Assembly (NCBI RefSeq): GCF_016783915.1
Contig: NZ_JADHVT010000029.1
Location: 1-41,281, forward strand
Source: Acidovorax sp.
Lineage (GTDB): Bacteria > Pseudomonadota > Gammaproteobacteria > Burkholderiales > Burkholderiaceae_C
Length of the DNA stretch: 41,281 nt
Reading direction: 5' to 3'
Shown: one piece after another, positions 1 through 14,139 of the stretch
Position numbering within the stretch: the first letter of the stretch is position 1
How the letters are laid out: every line of letters starts with the position of its first letter
Made by a program: the position numbers and the translations under genes
Notes under the pieces: model-generated
The model's database searches: none
What the model saw: only the letters and a program-made list of their open reading frames with translations
Told to the model about the DNA's origin: nothing

Positions 1-135
1 AAAAGTGGGAGGCCACCATACCCGTTTACAAAGCGAACAGGAAAGTCAATGAAATCAACGGTCTACCCAGACCACCCCCGCGCCAGTGCTAGCTTTGCGT
101 ACCGTCACTTATTGCACTGAAAACGAGGAGACCCC
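1..135. mobile_element. IS1071, inner end of left copy (partial)
   Basis: The element continues off the left edge. Its tip reads GGGGTCTCCTCGTTTTCAGT on the minus strand from 135 downward, which I recognise as the IS1071 terminus. The boundary is sharp: the adjacent IS3-type reading frame stops being recognisable exactly at 135/136. No transposase coding can be assigned in the 25 bases inside the repeat. Confidence 0.85.
26..135 (-). repeat. 110-bp terminal inverted repeat of IS1071 (left)
   Basis: Its reverse complement matches 41146-41255 over 110 bp with about eight substitutions by eye, concentrated in the inner half. The outermost roughly 40 bases next to the GGGG tip are identical. A 110-bp terminal repeat is characteristic of IS1071; most Tn3-family repeats are about 38 bp. 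Confidence 0.9.
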
Positions 136-363
136 GATCCTCGATAGCCAGCCAGGCCAACGATAGTGGGCTCCACGATCAGAATGGACGACTGGCCGGT
201 CGTTGGTATCGACCACCGTTTCAATGGCTGCATCGAGCATCGTGTTGACGAGTTCAGCGTCAGGGCGCGTCCCGATGGTCCAGCTGACGACCAAGCCATC
301 GAAGCAGTCGATGATGGGCGACAGGTACACCTTGCCGGCCGGGATCTGGAACTCGGTGATGAC
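136..363 (-). pseudogene. IS3-family transposase (OrfB, rve domain) fragment
   Basis: On the minus strand the frame reads through ITEFQIPAGKVYLSPIIDCF and then PVVHSDRGAHYRWPGWLSRI. This is the middle of an IS3-family DDE integrase core, including the catalytic Asp of the HSDRG motif. Upstream of ITEF similarity fades near 363, so the N-terminus is missing. Downstream the frame runs straight into the IS1071 tip at 135 and ends at a stop inside it, so the last catalytic Glu region is also lost. It is a relic cut by the IS1071 insertion and lies behind the 3' end of cbbR. Confidence 0.8.
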
Positions 364-446
364 GCGACTGCAGCGTTCGGCGAATCACCGATGACCTGAT
401 CACGGCTTGGGAGCTCTATCTGTTCTGCAGTGCGGTCGACGACGTT

Positions 447-1387
447 TCAGCCCGCATTCATCCCAGAGAACGATGCAGGGAAGTTCTCTGCCAGGTAGCT
501 CTCACCCCGCTCCAACACGAAGTAGCGAAAGGCCTCGGCAGCTGGAGACAGCAGCTTGGACAAGGTGTGCACTACGTTCCAGGCGCGCACCACCGGAGCA
601 CCTTCCACGTCCAGCACCGTCAGCAGCCGGCTGTTCAGCTCCAGCCCCACGGTATGCAGCGACAAGAAGCTCAGACCCATGCCGGCCATCACGGCCTGTT
701 TGATGGTCTCGTTGCTGGCCATTTCCATGATCACGCGCAACTCGACGTGCTCGCTGAGCAAAAACTTCTCCAGCGCGGCGCGTGTGCCGGAACCCTGCTC
801 ACGCACGATGAAGTCGTATTCCTTGAGCAGAGCTGCGGGCATCTGGGCCGCCAGCGCCAGCGGGTGATCGACCGGTGCCACGAACACGTGCGGGTGCGCA
901 GCAAACGGCTCGGCGCGCGTGGCCAGTTCCTTGGGCGGGCGGCCCATGATGGCGATGTCCACCTCGTTGGCGTGCAGCATCTTCACCAGTTGTTCGCGGT
1001 TGCTCACTGCCAGACGCAGGTCGATGTTGCCGTGCTCGCGCCGGAACTCAGCCAAGAGATGCGGCAGAAAGTATTTCGCCGTGCTCACCATGCCGATCAC
1101 CAGAGTGCCGGTCTCCAGTTTCTGTAGTCGGGCCGCGGCGTCTTCTGCATCCTTGAGCGTGGCCAGCATCTTGCGCGCATAAACCAGCATGTACTCGCCC
1201 ACGGTGGTCAGCGCCACCTTGCGGCCGTTGCGCTCGAACAGGGGCATGCCCACGTGCCCTTCCAGCTCCTTGATCTGCATCGTCACCGCCGGCGGGGTGA
1301 GGTGCAGCACCTGCGCCGCCCGCGCAAAGCTGAGGTGGCGCGCCACCTCGCTGAACACGCGCAATTGCCGGAAGGTGGCGTTCTTCA

Positions 1388-1388
<1 letters not shown>
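447..1388 (-). CDS. cbbR: CbbR, LysR-type activator of the cbb operon
   Basis: 313 aa. An N-terminal winged helix-turn-helix at about residues 4-62 (LRVFSEVARHLSFARAAQVL followed by TPPAVTMQIKELE) precedes a LysR substrate-binding domain. I chose ATG 1388 because MKNATFRQLRVF is where LysR family members begin; the upstream in-frame extension would run through the operator region. Known: CbbR binds the cbbR-cbbL intergenic region and activates RuBisCO operon transcription in response to metabolites such as phosphoenolpyruvate, NADPH or RuBP, depending on species. It is divergent from cbbL with 106 bp between the starts, the standard arrangement. Its 3' side lies about 80 bp from the IS3 relic. 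Confidence 0.95.
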
Positions 1389-2964
<1,576 letters not shown>

Positions 2965-2992
2965 CCCGCTCCAACACAGAGGACCGCACACC

Positions 2993-3439
2993 ATGATGAC
3001 CAACCCCACCGGCCGCCTCACACAAGGCCAGTTCAGTTTCCTGCCCGAGCTCACCGACGCGGAGATCACCGCGCAGATCGAGTACGGCCTCAAGCGTGGC
3101 TACGCCTGGAGCGTGGAATACACCGACGACCCGCATCCGCGCAACACCTACTGGGCCATGTACGGCCACCCGATGTTCGACCTGCAGGACGCTGCCGGCG
3201 TGCTGCAGGAAGTGCAGGCTTGCCGCAAAGCATTCCCGCGCCACTACATCCGCATGATGGCCTTCGACTCGACGCGCAACGTCGAGACCATCGTGATGAG
3301 TTTCATCGTCAACCGACCCCCCACCGAACCCGGCTTCATGCTGGAGCGACAGGAAGTGAACGGCCGCAGCCTGCGCTACACCACGCGCGGCTACGGCGCG
3401 GTGCGCCCTGAAGGCGAGCGTTACCAAGACGCAACCTGA
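2993..3439 (+). CDS. cbbS: RuBisCO small subunit, form IC
   Basis: 148 aa if translation starts at ATG 2993, 147 aa if at the adjacent ATG 2996. An AGAGG element about ten bases upstream serves either. The family signature is present: [12 protein letters not shown] near the N-terminus, [16 protein letters not shown] in the middle and the red-type C-terminal extension ending in [17 protein letters not shown]. It caps the L8 core to form the L8S8 enzyme. It sits between cbbL and cbbX with short gaps, so the three are almost certainly cotranscribed. Confidence 0.97.
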   Translation: MMTNPTGRLTQGQFSFLPELTDAEITAQIEYGLKRGYAWSVEYTDDPHPRNTYWAMYGHPMFDLQDAAGVLQEVQACRKAFPRHYIRMMAFDSTRNVETIVMSFIVNRPPTEPGFMLERQEVNGRSLRYTTRGYGAVRPEGERYQDAT

Positions 3440-3453
3440 AAGCACGGGCCGCC

Positions 3454-4440
3454 ATGTCGTACCTCATTCCTGGCAGCACGCCGCCACCACTCGATGCCGC
3501 CGTGACCACCGCGGCCGCATCGGTGGAGGGCCCGGCACCGGCCCACACCCCGGCAAAGGCACCGCGCTCGGTGGGCGCGGTGCTGGCCAGCACGCAGGTG
3601 GAGGCCGTGCTGCAGGAACTGGACGATGAGCTTGTGGGCCTGGCGCCAGTAAAGGCCCGGGTGCGCGACATCGCGGCGCTGCTGGTCATTGACAAACTCC
3701 GCACCGGCCTGGGTCTGCCTTCGCAGCCGCCCAGCCTGCACATGTGCTTCTCGGGCAACCCCGGCACCGGCAAAACCACGGTGGCACTGCGCATGGCGCA
3801 GATCCTTCACCGGCTGGGCTATGTGCGCAAGGGCCACATGGTGGCCGTGACGCGCGACGATCTGGTGGGCCAGTACATCGGCCACACCGCGCCGAAGACG
3901 CGCGAGGTTTTGAAGAAGGCCATGGGCGGCGTGCTCTTCATCGACGAGGCGTACTACCTCTACCGCCCCGAGAACGAACGCGACTACGGGCAGGAGGCGA
4001 TCGAGATCCTGCTGCAGGTGATGGAGAACCACCGCGACGACCTCGTGGTGATCCTGGCCGGCTACGAGGACAGGATGAACACCTTCTTTCAGTCCAACCC
4101 CGGCATGCGCTCGCGCATTGCGCACCACCTCACCTTTCCCGACTACAGCGCCGGCGAGCTGATGCAGATCTCGCGCAGGATGCTCGCCGAGCAGAATCAC
4201 CGCTTCAGCCCGGAAGCCGCCGAGGCCTTCGGACGTTACCTCGGCCTGCGGCTGGAGCAACCCCATTTCGCCAATGCGCGCAGCGTGCGCAACGCGCTCG
4301 ACCGTGCACGCCTGAGACAGGCCAGCCGTCTGTTTTCGCAGCCTGACCACGAGCTCAGCGCGGAAGAACTCACCACGCTGCAGGCGAGCGACATCCTTGG
4401 CAGCCGCCTCTTCGGCGCCGAAGGAGCAACCCATGCTTGA
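3454..4440 (+). CDS. cbbX: CbbX, AAA+ RuBisCO activase (red type)
   Basis: 328 aa. A low-complexity Ala/Pro-rich N-terminal stretch of about 40 residues precedes a CbbX/SpoVK-type AAA+ module. Walker A is GNPGTGKT (about 101-108), Walker B is [12 protein letters not shown] (about 159-170), with an arginine-finger region near [17 protein letters not shown]. Known: CbbX hexamers use ATP, stimulated by RuBP, to pull the C-terminus of inhibited form IC/ID large subunits and release tight-binding sugar phosphates. Its stop at 4440 overlaps the cbbY start by 8 bp, indicating translational coupling. Confidence 0.96.
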   Translation: MSYLIPGSTPPPLDAAVTTAAASVEGPAPAHTPAKAPRSVGAVLASTQVEAVLQELDDELVGLAPVKARVRDIAALLVIDKLRTGLGLPSQPPSLHMCFSGNPGTGKTTVALRMAQILHRLGYVRKGHMVAVTRDDLVGQYIGHTAPKTREVLKKAMGGVLFIDEAYYLYRPENERDYGQEAIEILLQVMENHRDDLVVILAGYEDRMNTFFQSNPGMRSRIAHHLTFPDYSAGELMQISRRMLAEQNHRFSPEAAEAFGRYLGLRLEQPHFANARSVRNALDRARLRQASRLFSQPDHELSAEELTTLQASDILGSRLFGAEGATHA

Positions 4441-5203
4441 GGCCCTCATCTTCGACGTCGACGGCACCCTGGCCGACACCGAAGAAGCCCACCGCACCGC
4501 CTTCAACGACGCCTTTGCCGAAGTGCGCCTGGACTGGCATTGGGACGAGACCACCTACATCCGCCTGTTGCAGGTCTCTGGCGGCAAGGAACGCATCGCA
4601 CACCACTGGCACATGGTCGAACCCGAGATCGCCAGCGGCGCCGCGGCGCGAACCACCATCGACCGCGTGCATGCCATCAAGACGCGCCTCTACGAAAGCC
4701 GCGTGAGCGGCGGCCAGCTGCCGCTGCGCCCAGGCGTGTTGCGCCTCATGCGCGAGGCGCTCGCTGCCGGCCTTCGCCTGGCCATCGCCACCACCACCAC
4801 ACCAGCCAACATCGATGCCTTGCTGCGCACCCCACTCGGGCCGGATTGGCGGCGCCACTTCGCGGCCATCGGTGATGCGGCCACCGCCGCACGCAAGAAG
4901 CCCGACCCGCTGGTGTACCAGCAGGTCTTGTCCACCCTGGGCCTGCCGGCGCAGGCCTGCCTGGCCTTCGAGGACTCGGCCAACGGCCTGCGCGCGGCCA
5001 CCGCCGCCAGCCTTCAGACCCTGGTCACACCCACCGTGCACACCACCGGCCAGCGTTTTGACGACGCCCTGCTGGTGTTGCCGCACCTGGGCGATCTCGC
5101 ACAACCCTTGCCCCAGGGTGTCGCTGGCATGGACCAGCGCTGGGTCACGGTGGACGCCCTGCGCCGCTGGCACGCCGGCAGCACCCTGTTCGAGTCGGCC
5201 TGA
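4433..5203 (+). CDS. cbbY: CbbY, HAD-family sugar-phosphate phosphatase
   Basis: 256 aa. HAD motif [17 protein letters not shown] at the N-terminus, a helical cap, and motif [15 protein letters not shown] followed by [11 protein letters not shown]. The ATG at 4433 has AAGGAG six bases upstream within the end of cbbX, so I preferred it to the longer TTG-initiated frame. Known: red-type CbbY dephosphorylates xylulose-1,5-bisphosphate, a misfire inhibitor of RuBisCO; placement right after cbbX fits that partnership. A gap of 42 bp separates it from cbbE. Confidence 0.93.
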   Translation: MLEALIFDVDGTLADTEEAHRTAFNDAFAEVRLDWHWDETTYIRLLQVSGGKERIAHHWHMVEPEIASGAAARTTIDRVHAIKTRLYESRVSGGQLPLRPGVLRLMREALAAGLRLAIATTTTPANIDALLRTPLGPDWRRHFAAIGDAATAARKKPDPLVYQQVLSTLGLPAQACLAFEDSANGLRAATAASLQTLVTPTVHTTGQRFDDALLVLPHLGDLAQPLPQGVAGMDQRWVTVDALRRWHAGSTLFESA

Positions 5204-5245
5204 TCGGTCGCGTCCATTTCCCCCACACAACAGAGTCGCCCCACG

Positions 5246-6007
5246 ATGTCCCGAGCGAACCCGCCCCTCCTGCCACCCTCCCCCGTTCGGCTGGCACCCT
5301 CCATCCTGTCAGCCGACTTCGCCCGCCTGGGCGAAGAAGTGCGCGCCATCGAAGCGGCGGGCGCGGACTTCGTGCACTTCGACGTGATGGACAACCACTA
5401 CGTGCCCAACCTCACCATCGGCCCGCTGGTGTGCGAGGCGATCCGCCCGCATGTGCAGATTCCGATCGACGTGCACCTGATGGTGGAGCCCGTGGACGCG
5501 CTGGTGCCGCTGTTCGCCAAGGCGGGTGCGAGCTGCATCACCTTCCACCCCGATGCCTCGCGCCACGTGGACCGCACGCTGCAACTGATCCGCTCGCACG
5601 GCTGCAAGGCAGGGCTGGTGTTCAATCCCGCCACGCCGCTGGCCTGGATGGACCACGTGATGGACAAGCTGGACATGGTGCTGCTCATGAGCGTGAACCC
5701 GGGCTTCGGCGGCCAGGCGTTCATACCTGCCACGCTGCACAAGCTGCGCGAGGCGCGCCGCCGCATCGACGCGCACACCACCGCCGGTGGCCAGCCCATC
5801 TGGCTGGAGGTGGACGGTGGCGTGAAGCTGGACAACATCGGCCAGATCGTGCAGGCCGGCGCCGACATCTGCGTGGCCGGCAGCGCGGTCTTCGGCGCGC
5901 CCGACGCGGGCGGCGGCTACTACGGCGTCATGGGCGCGCTGCGCAAAGCCGCAGATTCAACCGATCGTCATTCCAGCAACCCCACGCGGAGCACACCATG
6001 CCATTGA
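5246..6007 (+). CDS. cbbE: Ribulose-phosphate 3-epimerase
   Basis: 253 aa. Interconverts xylulose-5-phosphate and ribulose-5-phosphate in the regeneration phase. A TIM-barrel with the family signatures: [33 protein letters not shown] (metal and catalytic Asp), [22 protein letters not shown] and LEVDGGV. About 15 residues precede the usual start, so an internal initiation cannot be excluded, though no better start is seen. The last 10 bp overlap cbbF, and the C-terminus is correspondingly extended past the barrel with a low-complexity tail. Confidence 0.95.
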   Translation: MSRANPPLLPPSPVRLAPSILSADFARLGEEVRAIEAAGADFVHFDVMDNHYVPNLTIGPLVCEAIRPHVQIPIDVHLMVEPVDALVPLFAKAGASCITFHPDASRHVDRTLQLIRSHGCKAGLVFNPATPLAWMDHVMDKLDMVLLMSVNPGFGGQAFIPATLHKLREARRRIDAHTTAGGQPIWLEVDGGVKLDNIGQIVQAGADICVAGSAVFGAPDAGGGYYGVMGALRKAADSTDRHSSNPTRSTPCH

Positions 6008-7083
6008 CCGGCCGCAAGACCCTCACCCAGTACCTGATCGAAGAACGCCGCCGCTTCCCCCAAGCCAGCGGCGACTTCAACGCGCTCATTCTTGACGTGG
6101 CCATGGCCTGCAAGGCCATCGCGCGCGCGGTGGCATTCGGCGCGCTGGGCGACGTGCTGGGCAACCACGCGGCCGAGACCGGGGGCTCGGTCAACGTGCA
6201 GGGTGAAACACAGAAGAAGCTGGACGTGCTGAGCAACGAGTACTTTTTGCGCATCACCGAATGGGGCGGCCACCTAGCGGGTATGGCGTCGGAAGAGATG
6301 GACGCGCCGTACCAGATTCCCCGGACCTACCCGCGCGGCAAGTACCTCCTGGTGTTCGACCCGCTCGACGGCTCCAGCAACATCGACGTGAATGTGTCGG
6401 TGGGCAGCATCTTCTCGGTGCTGCGCGCGCCGGCAGCCGAAGACCGCGAGGTGACCGAGTCCGACTTCCTGCAACCCGGCACGCAGCAGGTGGCCGCCGG
6501 CTACGCACTCTACGGCCCCACCACCATGCTGGTGATCACGGTGGGCAATGGCGTGGCCGGCTTCACGCTCGACCCCAACCTGGGCGAATTCATCCTCACC
6601 CATCCCGATCTCACCGTACCCGCCGACACGCAGGAATTCGCGATCAACGCGTCCAACAGCCGCTTCTGGGAAGCGCCGGTGAAGCGGTACGTGGACGAAT
6701 GCCTGGCCGGCAAGACCGGCCCGCGCGCCAAGGACTTCAACATGCGCTGGATCGCCAGCATGGTGGCCGAGGCGCATCGCATTCTCATGCGCGGCGGCGT
6801 GTTCCTCTACCCGCGCGACACGAAGGACGCATCGAAGCCCGGCCGCCTGCGCCTGTTGTACGAGGCCAACCCCATCGGTTTCATCATGGAACAGGCCGGC
6901 GGGCGCGCCAGCACCGGGCGCGTTCCCATGCTCGGTGTGCAGCCCGAGGGCCTGCACCAGCGCATCGGCCTGGTGTTCGGTTCGAAGGACGAGGTGGAGC
7001 GCATCGAGCGCTACCACGCCGAACCCGTCCGCAAAGACCTGGACAACCCCCTGTTCCACGAACGCAGCCTGTTCCGCGTCTGA
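5998..7083 (+). CDS. cbbF: Fructose-1,6-bisphosphatase, class I
   Basis: 361 aa. Hydrolyses fructose-1,6-bisphosphate (and in autotrophs often sedoheptulose-1,7-bisphosphate) in the regeneration phase. Class I signatures: [14 protein letters not shown] at the N-terminus, [20 protein letters not shown], and the metal/phosphate motif [20 protein letters not shown], then [16 protein letters not shown] near the C-terminus. Start ATG 5998 lies inside the end of cbbE after GCGGAGCACACC, and the frame is open far upstream only because of GC bias. No separate sedoheptulose bisphosphatase is present in the operon, so this enzyme probably serves both substrates. Confidence 0.96.
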   Translation: MPLTGRKTLTQYLIEERRRFPQASGDFNALILDVAMACKAIARAVAFGALGDVLGNHAAETGGSVNVQGETQKKLDVLSNEYFLRITEWGGHLAGMASEEMDAPYQIPRTYPRGKYLLVFDPLDGSSNIDVNVSVGSIFSVLRAPAAEDREVTESDFLQPGTQQVAAGYALYGPTTMLVITVGNGVAGFTLDPNLGEFILTHPDLTVPADTQEFAINASNSRFWEAPVKRYVDECLAGKTGPRAKDFNMRWIASMVAEAHRILMRGGVFLYPRDTKDASKPGRLRLLYEANPIGFIMEQAGGRASTGRVPMLGVQPEGLHQRIGLVFGSKDEVERIERYHAEPVRKDLDNPLFHERSLFRV

Positions 7084-7140
7084 GCGGTCGGCCTCCACGC
7101 TTGCATTCGCACCGATTCTTCAACTTCACGGGACGTCACC

Positions 7141-8019
7141 ATGTCTGAGCGCCACCCCATCATCGCCATCACCGGCTCGTCGGGCGCGGGAACCACTTCG
7201 GTCACCCGCACCTTCGAGAACATCTTCCGCCGCGAAGGCGTCAGCGCCGCCATCATCGAAGGCGACAGCTTCCACCGCCACGACCGCAAGGAGATGAAGC
7301 AGCGCCAGGCAGAGGCCGAGCGCGCCGGCAACGGCCACTTCAGCCACTTCGGCCCGGAGAACAACCTCTTCCCCGAACTCGAAGCGCTGTTCGCCGCCTA
7401 TGGCCGCAGCGGCACCGGCATGTCGCGCAAGTACCTGCACGATCCCGACGAGGCCGCCCCCTACCGGCAGGAGCCCGGCACCTTCACCCCATGGGAAGAA
7501 CTGCCTACCGGCACAGACCTGCTGTTCTACGAAGGTCTGCACGGCGCAGTGATCACGCCCGACGTGAACATCGCCCAACACCCCGACCTGCTCATCGGCG
7601 TCGTGCCGGTGATTAACCTGGAGTGGATCCAGAAGCTCTGGCGCGACAAGTCCAAGCGCGGCTACAGCACCGAGGCGGTGACCGACACCATCCTGCGCCG
7701 CATGCCCGACTACGTGAACTACATCTGCCCGCAGTTCGCGCACACGCACGTCAACTTCCAGCGCGTACCGTGCGTGGACACGTCCAACCCCTTCATTGCG
7801 CGCGAGATTCCCGCGCCGGACGAAAGCTTCGTCGTGATCCGCTTCGCCAAACCCAAGGGCATCGATTTCCAGTACCTGCTGAGCATGGTGCACGACTCGT
7901 TCATGTCGCGCGCCAACACCATCGTGGTGCCCGGCGGCAAGATGGAGCTGGCGATGCAGCTCATTTTTACGCCCTTCATCTGGCGGATGATGGAGCGCAA
8001 GCAGAGGGCCTTCGCATGA
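7141..8019 (+). CDS. cbbP: Phosphoribulokinase (type I, proteobacterial)
   Basis: 292 aa. Phosphorylates ribulose-5-phosphate to RuBP, one of the two reactions unique to the cycle. The P-loop is GSSGAGTT at residues 12-19, followed by [15 protein letters not shown], the YEGLHGAV segment and the [19 protein letters not shown] region. Length and motifs fit the octameric, NADH-activated bacterial class rather than the plant form. Its TGA overlaps the cbbT ATG (ATGA at 8016-8019). Confidence 0.97.
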   Translation: MSERHPIIAITGSSGAGTTSVTRTFENIFRREGVSAAIIEGDSFHRHDRKEMKQRQAEAERAGNGHFSHFGPENNLFPELEALFAAYGRSGTGMSRKYLHDPDEAAPYRQEPGTFTPWEELPTGTDLLFYEGLHGAVITPDVNIAQHPDLLIGVVPVINLEWIQKLWRDKSKRGYSTEAVTDTILRRMPDYVNYICPQFAHTHVNFQRVPCVDTSNPFIAREIPAPDESFVVIRFAKPKGIDFQYLLSMVHDSFMSRANTIVVPGGKMELAMQLIFTPFIWRMMERKQRAFA

Positions 8020-10094
8020 GCACCGCCCGCAAACCACCCAATCTCGATCTTGCGCGCCGCATGGCGAACGCCATCCGCATGCTGGCGGTGGACGCGGTAG
8101 AGGCCGCGAACTCGGGCCACCCGGGCGCACCCATGGGCATGGCCGACATCGCCGAGGTGCTGTGGAACCGCCACCTGCGCCACAACCCCGCCAACCCCGC
8201 CTGGCACGACCGAGACCGCTTCGTGCTCTCCAACGGCCACGGTTCCATGCTGCTGTACGCGCTGCTGCACCTCACGGGCTACGACCTGTCGATGGACGAC
8301 CTGCGCCAGTTCCGCCGCCTGCACAGCAAGACCGCCGGCCACCCTGAAGTGGGCGTGACACCGGGTGTGGAAACGACCACCGGACCGCTGGGCCAGGGCC
8401 TGGCCAACGCGGTCGGCATGGCGCTGGCCGAGAAGCTGCTCGCGCACCAGTTCAACCGCCCCGGCCACGACATCGTGGACCACCACACCTACGTGTTCCT
8501 GGGTGACGGCTGTCTCATGGAAGGCATTAGCCACGAGGTGTGTTCGCTCGCAGGAACGCTCCGCCTGTCCAAGTTGATCGCGCTGTACGACGACAACGGA
8601 ATTTCCATCGATGGCCATGTGCAGGGCTGGTTCACCGACGACACACCGCGCCGCTTCGCTGCCTACGGCTGGCACGTGGTCACAGTGGACGGTCACGACC
8701 CCAGCCTGATCCACGCCGCGCTGCAGCGCGCACGCAGCGCGGCCGCGCAGGCCGAGGGAAAGCCCACGCTGATCTGCTGCAAGACCGTGATCGGCAAGGG
8801 CGCGCCCAACAAGCAGGGCAGCCACGACGTGCACGGCGCCGCCCTGGGCGCCGCCGAGGTTCAGGCCACGCGCGAGGCGCTGGGCTGGAGCGCCGCGCCC
8901 TTCGAGATTCCGGCCGACATCGCTGCCGCATGGAACGCCACCGAGCGCGGGTGTGCGCTGGAAACGCAATGGCTGGCGCGTCTCGCCGCCTACCGCCAGG
9001 CCTTCCCGGTCGAAGCCGCCGAGTTCGAACGCCGCATGGCCGGCGACCTGCCCGAGGCCTTCGTGAACGAGATTCCCGCGCTGGTGGCGGCGCTCGGCCA
9101 GTGCACCGATGCGGTGGCCACCCGCAAGGCCAGCCAGCTCGCGCTCGATGCCATGGCACCGAAGCTGTCTGAAATCTTCGGCGGCAGCGCCGACCTCACC
9201 AGCTCCAACCTCACCAACTTCAAGGGCTGCGTCACCGCCGGGCCAAACAAGGCTGGCCGCTTCAGTGGTGGCAACCACCTGAGCTACGGCGTGCGCGAGT
9301 TCGGCATGGCCGCCATCATGAACGGCATGGCACTGCACGGTGGTTTCATTCCCTACGGCGGCACCTTCCTCGCGTTCAGCGACTACAGCCGCAACGCGGT
9401 GCGCATGGCCGCGCTGATGAAGCTGCAGGTGGTGCATGTGTTCACGCACGACAGCATCGGCCTGGGCGAAGACGGTCCGACCCATCAGCCGGTGGAGCAT
9501 GTGCCCAGCTTGCGCATCATCCCGGGGTTGGACGTGTGGCGGCCCGCCGATGCGCTGGAAACGGCCGTGGCCTGGTCCCATGCGCTGCTGCGGCGCGACG
9601 GTCCCACCGCGCTCGCGCTCTCGCGTCAGAACCTGCCGCAGCTGGGCGATGCGTCGCGCGCAGCGGACATCCGGCGCGGGGGCTACGTGCTCTCGGACAT
9701 GGACGGTGCTCAGGCGGTGATCGTCGCCACCGGTTCCGAAACGGCGCTCGCCATGCAGGCACAGACCGCGCTCGCGGCCGAAGGCATCGCCACACGCGTG
9801 GTCTCCATGCCCTGCACCAACCTGTTCGACCGGCAGGACGCCGCCTGGCAGGACGCGGTGCTGCCGCCCGCGCTGCCCGCTATCGCGGTGGAGGCCGCGC
9901 ACCCCGATTTCTGGCGCAAGTACGTCGGCCGCACCGGGCGCGTGGTGGGCATGGCGAGCTTCGGCGAATCGGCACCCGCGAAAGACCTGTACGCACACTT
10001 CGGCATCACCGCCGCGCGCGTGGCCGACGAGGTGCGCGCACTGGTGCACCCACGCCCGCGTGTGCGCGCCGGCATCGAAGCGGTGACGGCATGA
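8016..10094 (+). CDS. cbbT: Transketolase
   Basis: 692 aa, usual full length. Transfers two-carbon units between sugar phosphates in RuBP regeneration. The thiamine diphosphate-binding segment is [18 protein letters not shown] followed by NGISIDG. The N-terminal signature is [20 protein letters not shown], and the pyrimidine-domain signature [19 protein letters not shown] is present. It is coupled at both ends: ATGA with cbbP (8016) and ATGA with cbbZ (10091). Longer frames on both strands over this gene are GC-bias shadows. Confidence 0.97.
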   Translation: MSTARKPPNLDLARRMANAIRMLAVDAVEAANSGHPGAPMGMADIAEVLWNRHLRHNPANPAWHDRDRFVLSNGHGSMLLYALLHLTGYDLSMDDLRQFRRLHSKTAGHPEVGVTPGVETTTGPLGQGLANAVGMALAEKLLAHQFNRPGHDIVDHHTYVFLGDGCLMEGISHEVCSLAGTLRLSKLIALYDDNGISIDGHVQGWFTDDTPRRFAAYGWHVVTVDGHDPSLIHAALQRARSAAAQAEGKPTLICCKTVIGKGAPNKQGSHDVHGAALGAAEVQATREALGWSAAPFEIPADIAAAWNATERGCALETQWLARLAAYRQAFPVEAAEFERRMAGDLPEAFVNEIPALVAALGQCTDAVATRKASQLALDAMAPKLSEIFGGSADLTSSNLTNFKGCVTAGPNKAGRFSGGNHLSYGVREFGMAAIMNGMALHGGFIPYGGTFLAFSDYSRNAVRMAALMKLQVVHVFTHDSIGLGEDGPTHQPVEHVPSLRIIPGLDVWRPADALETAVAWSHALLRRDGPTALALSRQNLPQLGDASRAADIRRGGYVLSDMDGAQAVIVATGSETALAMQAQTALAAEGIATRVVSMPCTNLFDRQDAAWQDAVLPPALPAIAVEAAHPDFWRKYVGRTGRVVGMASFGESAPAKDLYAHFGITAARVADEVRALVHPRPRVRAGIEAVTA

Positions 10095-10771
10095 GCGCGA
10101 ACGTCCAGGCTTTCGACTTGGCAATGTTCGACCTCGACGGCACCCTGGTCGCCACCGCCGGCGAGATTGGCGACGCCGTCAACGACACGCTGGTGCGCTT
10201 CGAGCTGCCAGCGGTCTCGCAGGTGCAGGTGGAGCGCTGGATCGGCCACGGCACGCGCGAGCTGCTGATCCAGGCACTGGCATCGGCCAGCGACACCACC
10301 GCCGAGGTGATCCGGTCCAGCAGCTCACTGAGCTTGATCGCTGCCGAATTCGATCGCCACTACCAACGCCGTTGCGGCACGCGCAGCCAGCTCTACCCCC
10401 AGGTGCGCGACACCCTGTTGGCCCTGCGCGAGCGCGGCGTCAAGCTCGCCGTCGTGACCAACAAGGAAAGCCGCTACACCGCCACCGTGCTCGATGCACA
10501 CCGCCTCGCACCGCTGTTCGACCGCGTGATCAGCGGCGACACCCTGCCCACCAAGAAGCCCGACCCCGCTGGCATCCACAGTTGCCTCACGCAGTTCGGC
10601 GCGGCCGCAGAACGCGCGCTGTTCGTGGGCGACTCCTCCATCGACGTGGCCACCGCGCGCAACGCCGGCGTGCGCGTGTGGGCGCTGCCCTATGGCTACA
10701 ACATGGGTGAGCCCATCACCGCCAGCCGACCCGATCGCGTCATTCCCGACATTTCTCTCCTGCTGAACTGA
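10091..10771 (+). CDS. cbbZ: Phosphoglycolate phosphatase
   Basis: 226 aa. Removes 2-phosphoglycolate made by the oxygenase side reaction of RuBisCO. HAD motif [16 protein letters not shown], then motif II region [11 protein letters not shown], the lysine and motif III region [11 protein letters not shown] and [16 protein letters not shown], as in Gph/CbbZ. It starts within the cbbT stop codon and ends 18 bp before cbbG. The gene is distinct from CbbY, the other HAD enzyme upstream; order and motifs fit the phosphoglycolate-specific branch. Confidence 0.94.
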   Translation: MSANVQAFDLAMFDLDGTLVATAGEIGDAVNDTLVRFELPAVSQVQVERWIGHGTRELLIQALASASDTTAEVIRSSSSLSLIAAEFDRHYQRRCGTRSQLYPQVRDTLLALRERGVKLAVVTNKESRYTATVLDAHRLAPLFDRVISGDTLPTKKPDPAGIHSCLTQFGAAAERALFVGDSSIDVATARNAGVRVWALPYGYNMGEPITASRPDRVIPDISLLLN

Positions 10772-13065
<2,294 letters not shown>

Positions 13066-13101
13066 TGCCCCCTTTTCTTTTTCAATCCACAGGAGATTCC
13101 C

Positions 13102-14139
13102 ATGGCGCTCGTTTCCCTCCGACAGGTGCTCGATCACGCAGCCGAACATGGCTACGGCGTGCCCGCCTTCAACGTCAACAACCTTGAACAGATCCTCGCC
13201 ATCATGGAAGCCGCGCAGGAGACCGACAGCCCGGTGATCCTGCAGGCCTCGGCCGGCGCGCGCAAGTACGCGGGCGAGGCCTACCTGCGCCACATGGTGC
13301 TGGCGGCGGTGGAGGCCCACCCCGACCTGCCCGTGGTGCTGCACCAGGACCACGGCGCCACGCCGGCGGTGTGCATGCAGTCGATCCGCTCCGGCTTCAC
13401 CAGCGTGATGATGGACGGCTCGCTGCGCGAGGACGGCAAGACGCCGGCCACCTACGACTACAACCTCGCGGTGACACGCCGCGTCTGCGACATGGCGCAT
13501 GCCGTGGGCGTGTCGGTGGAGGGTGAACTCGGTTGCCTGGGTTCGCTGGAAACCGGCGAGGCGGGTGAAGAAGACGGCGTGGGCGCGGTGGGCAAACTTA
13601 CGCACGACATGATGCTGACCGATCCCGACCAGGCCGAGGACTTCGTGCGCCGCACCGGCGTGGACGCACTGGCGATCGCCATCGGCACCAGTCACGGCGC
13701 CTACAAGTTCACGCGCCAGCCCACCGGCGACATTCTCGCCATCGACCGCATTGCAGCCATCCACGCCAAGGTGCCGAACACGCATTTGGTGATGCACGGC
13801 AGCTCCAGCGTGCCGCAGGAGTGGCTGGCCATCATCCGCGAGCACGGTGGCGACATCAAGGAAACCTACGGCGTGCCGGTGGAAGAGATCCGGCGTGGCA
13901 TCCAGAACGGCGTGCGCAAGGTGAACATCGACACCGATATCCGCCTGGCCATGACCGGCGCCATGCGCCAGACCTTCGCGAAGGAACGCAGCGAGTTCGA
14001 TCCGCGCAAGGCGCTGCTGGCCGCCAAGAAGGCCGCGCGCGGCGTGTGCCGAGAACGCTTCGAAGCGTTTGGCAGCGCGGGACAGGCAGGAAAGATGAAA
14101 CCCGTGCCGCTGGACGCAATGGCCGACAGCTACGCCTGA
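13102..14139 (+). CDS. cbbA: Fructose/sedoheptulose-bisphosphate aldolase, class II
   Basis: 345 aa. Zinc-dependent aldolase making fructose-1,6- and sedoheptulose-1,7-bisphosphate. Signatures: [20 protein letters not shown], the [14 protein letters not shown] metal region, [29 protein letters not shown] and [13 protein letters not shown] 13102 follows AGGAGATTCCC. It is the last gene of the cbb operon; its stop lies within the convergent hoxJ gene (10-bp overlap, 14130-14139), and I see no terminator hairpin between the two operons. Confidence 0.96.
   Translation: MALVSLRQVLDHAAEHGYGVPAFNVNNLEQILAIMEAAQETDSPVILQASAGARKYAGEAYLRHMVLAAVEAHPDLPVVLHQDHGATPAVCMQSIRSGFTSVMMDGSLREDGKTPATYDYNLAVTRRVCDMAHAVGVSVEGELGCLGSLETGEAGEEDGVGAVGKLTHDMMLTDPDQAEDFVRRTGVDALAIAIGTSHGAYKFTRQPTGDILAIDRIAAIHAKVPNTHLVMHGSSSVPQEWLAIIREHGGDIKETYGVPVEEIRRGIQNGVRKVNIDTDIRLAMTGAMRQTFAKERSEFDPRKALLAAKKAARGVCRERFEAFGSAGQAGKMKPVPLDAMADSYA

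Noticed and set aside
7719-10124. 801-codon open frame antisense to cbbT
   Set aside because: Same GC-bias artefact; low-complexity composition and full overlap with transketolase.
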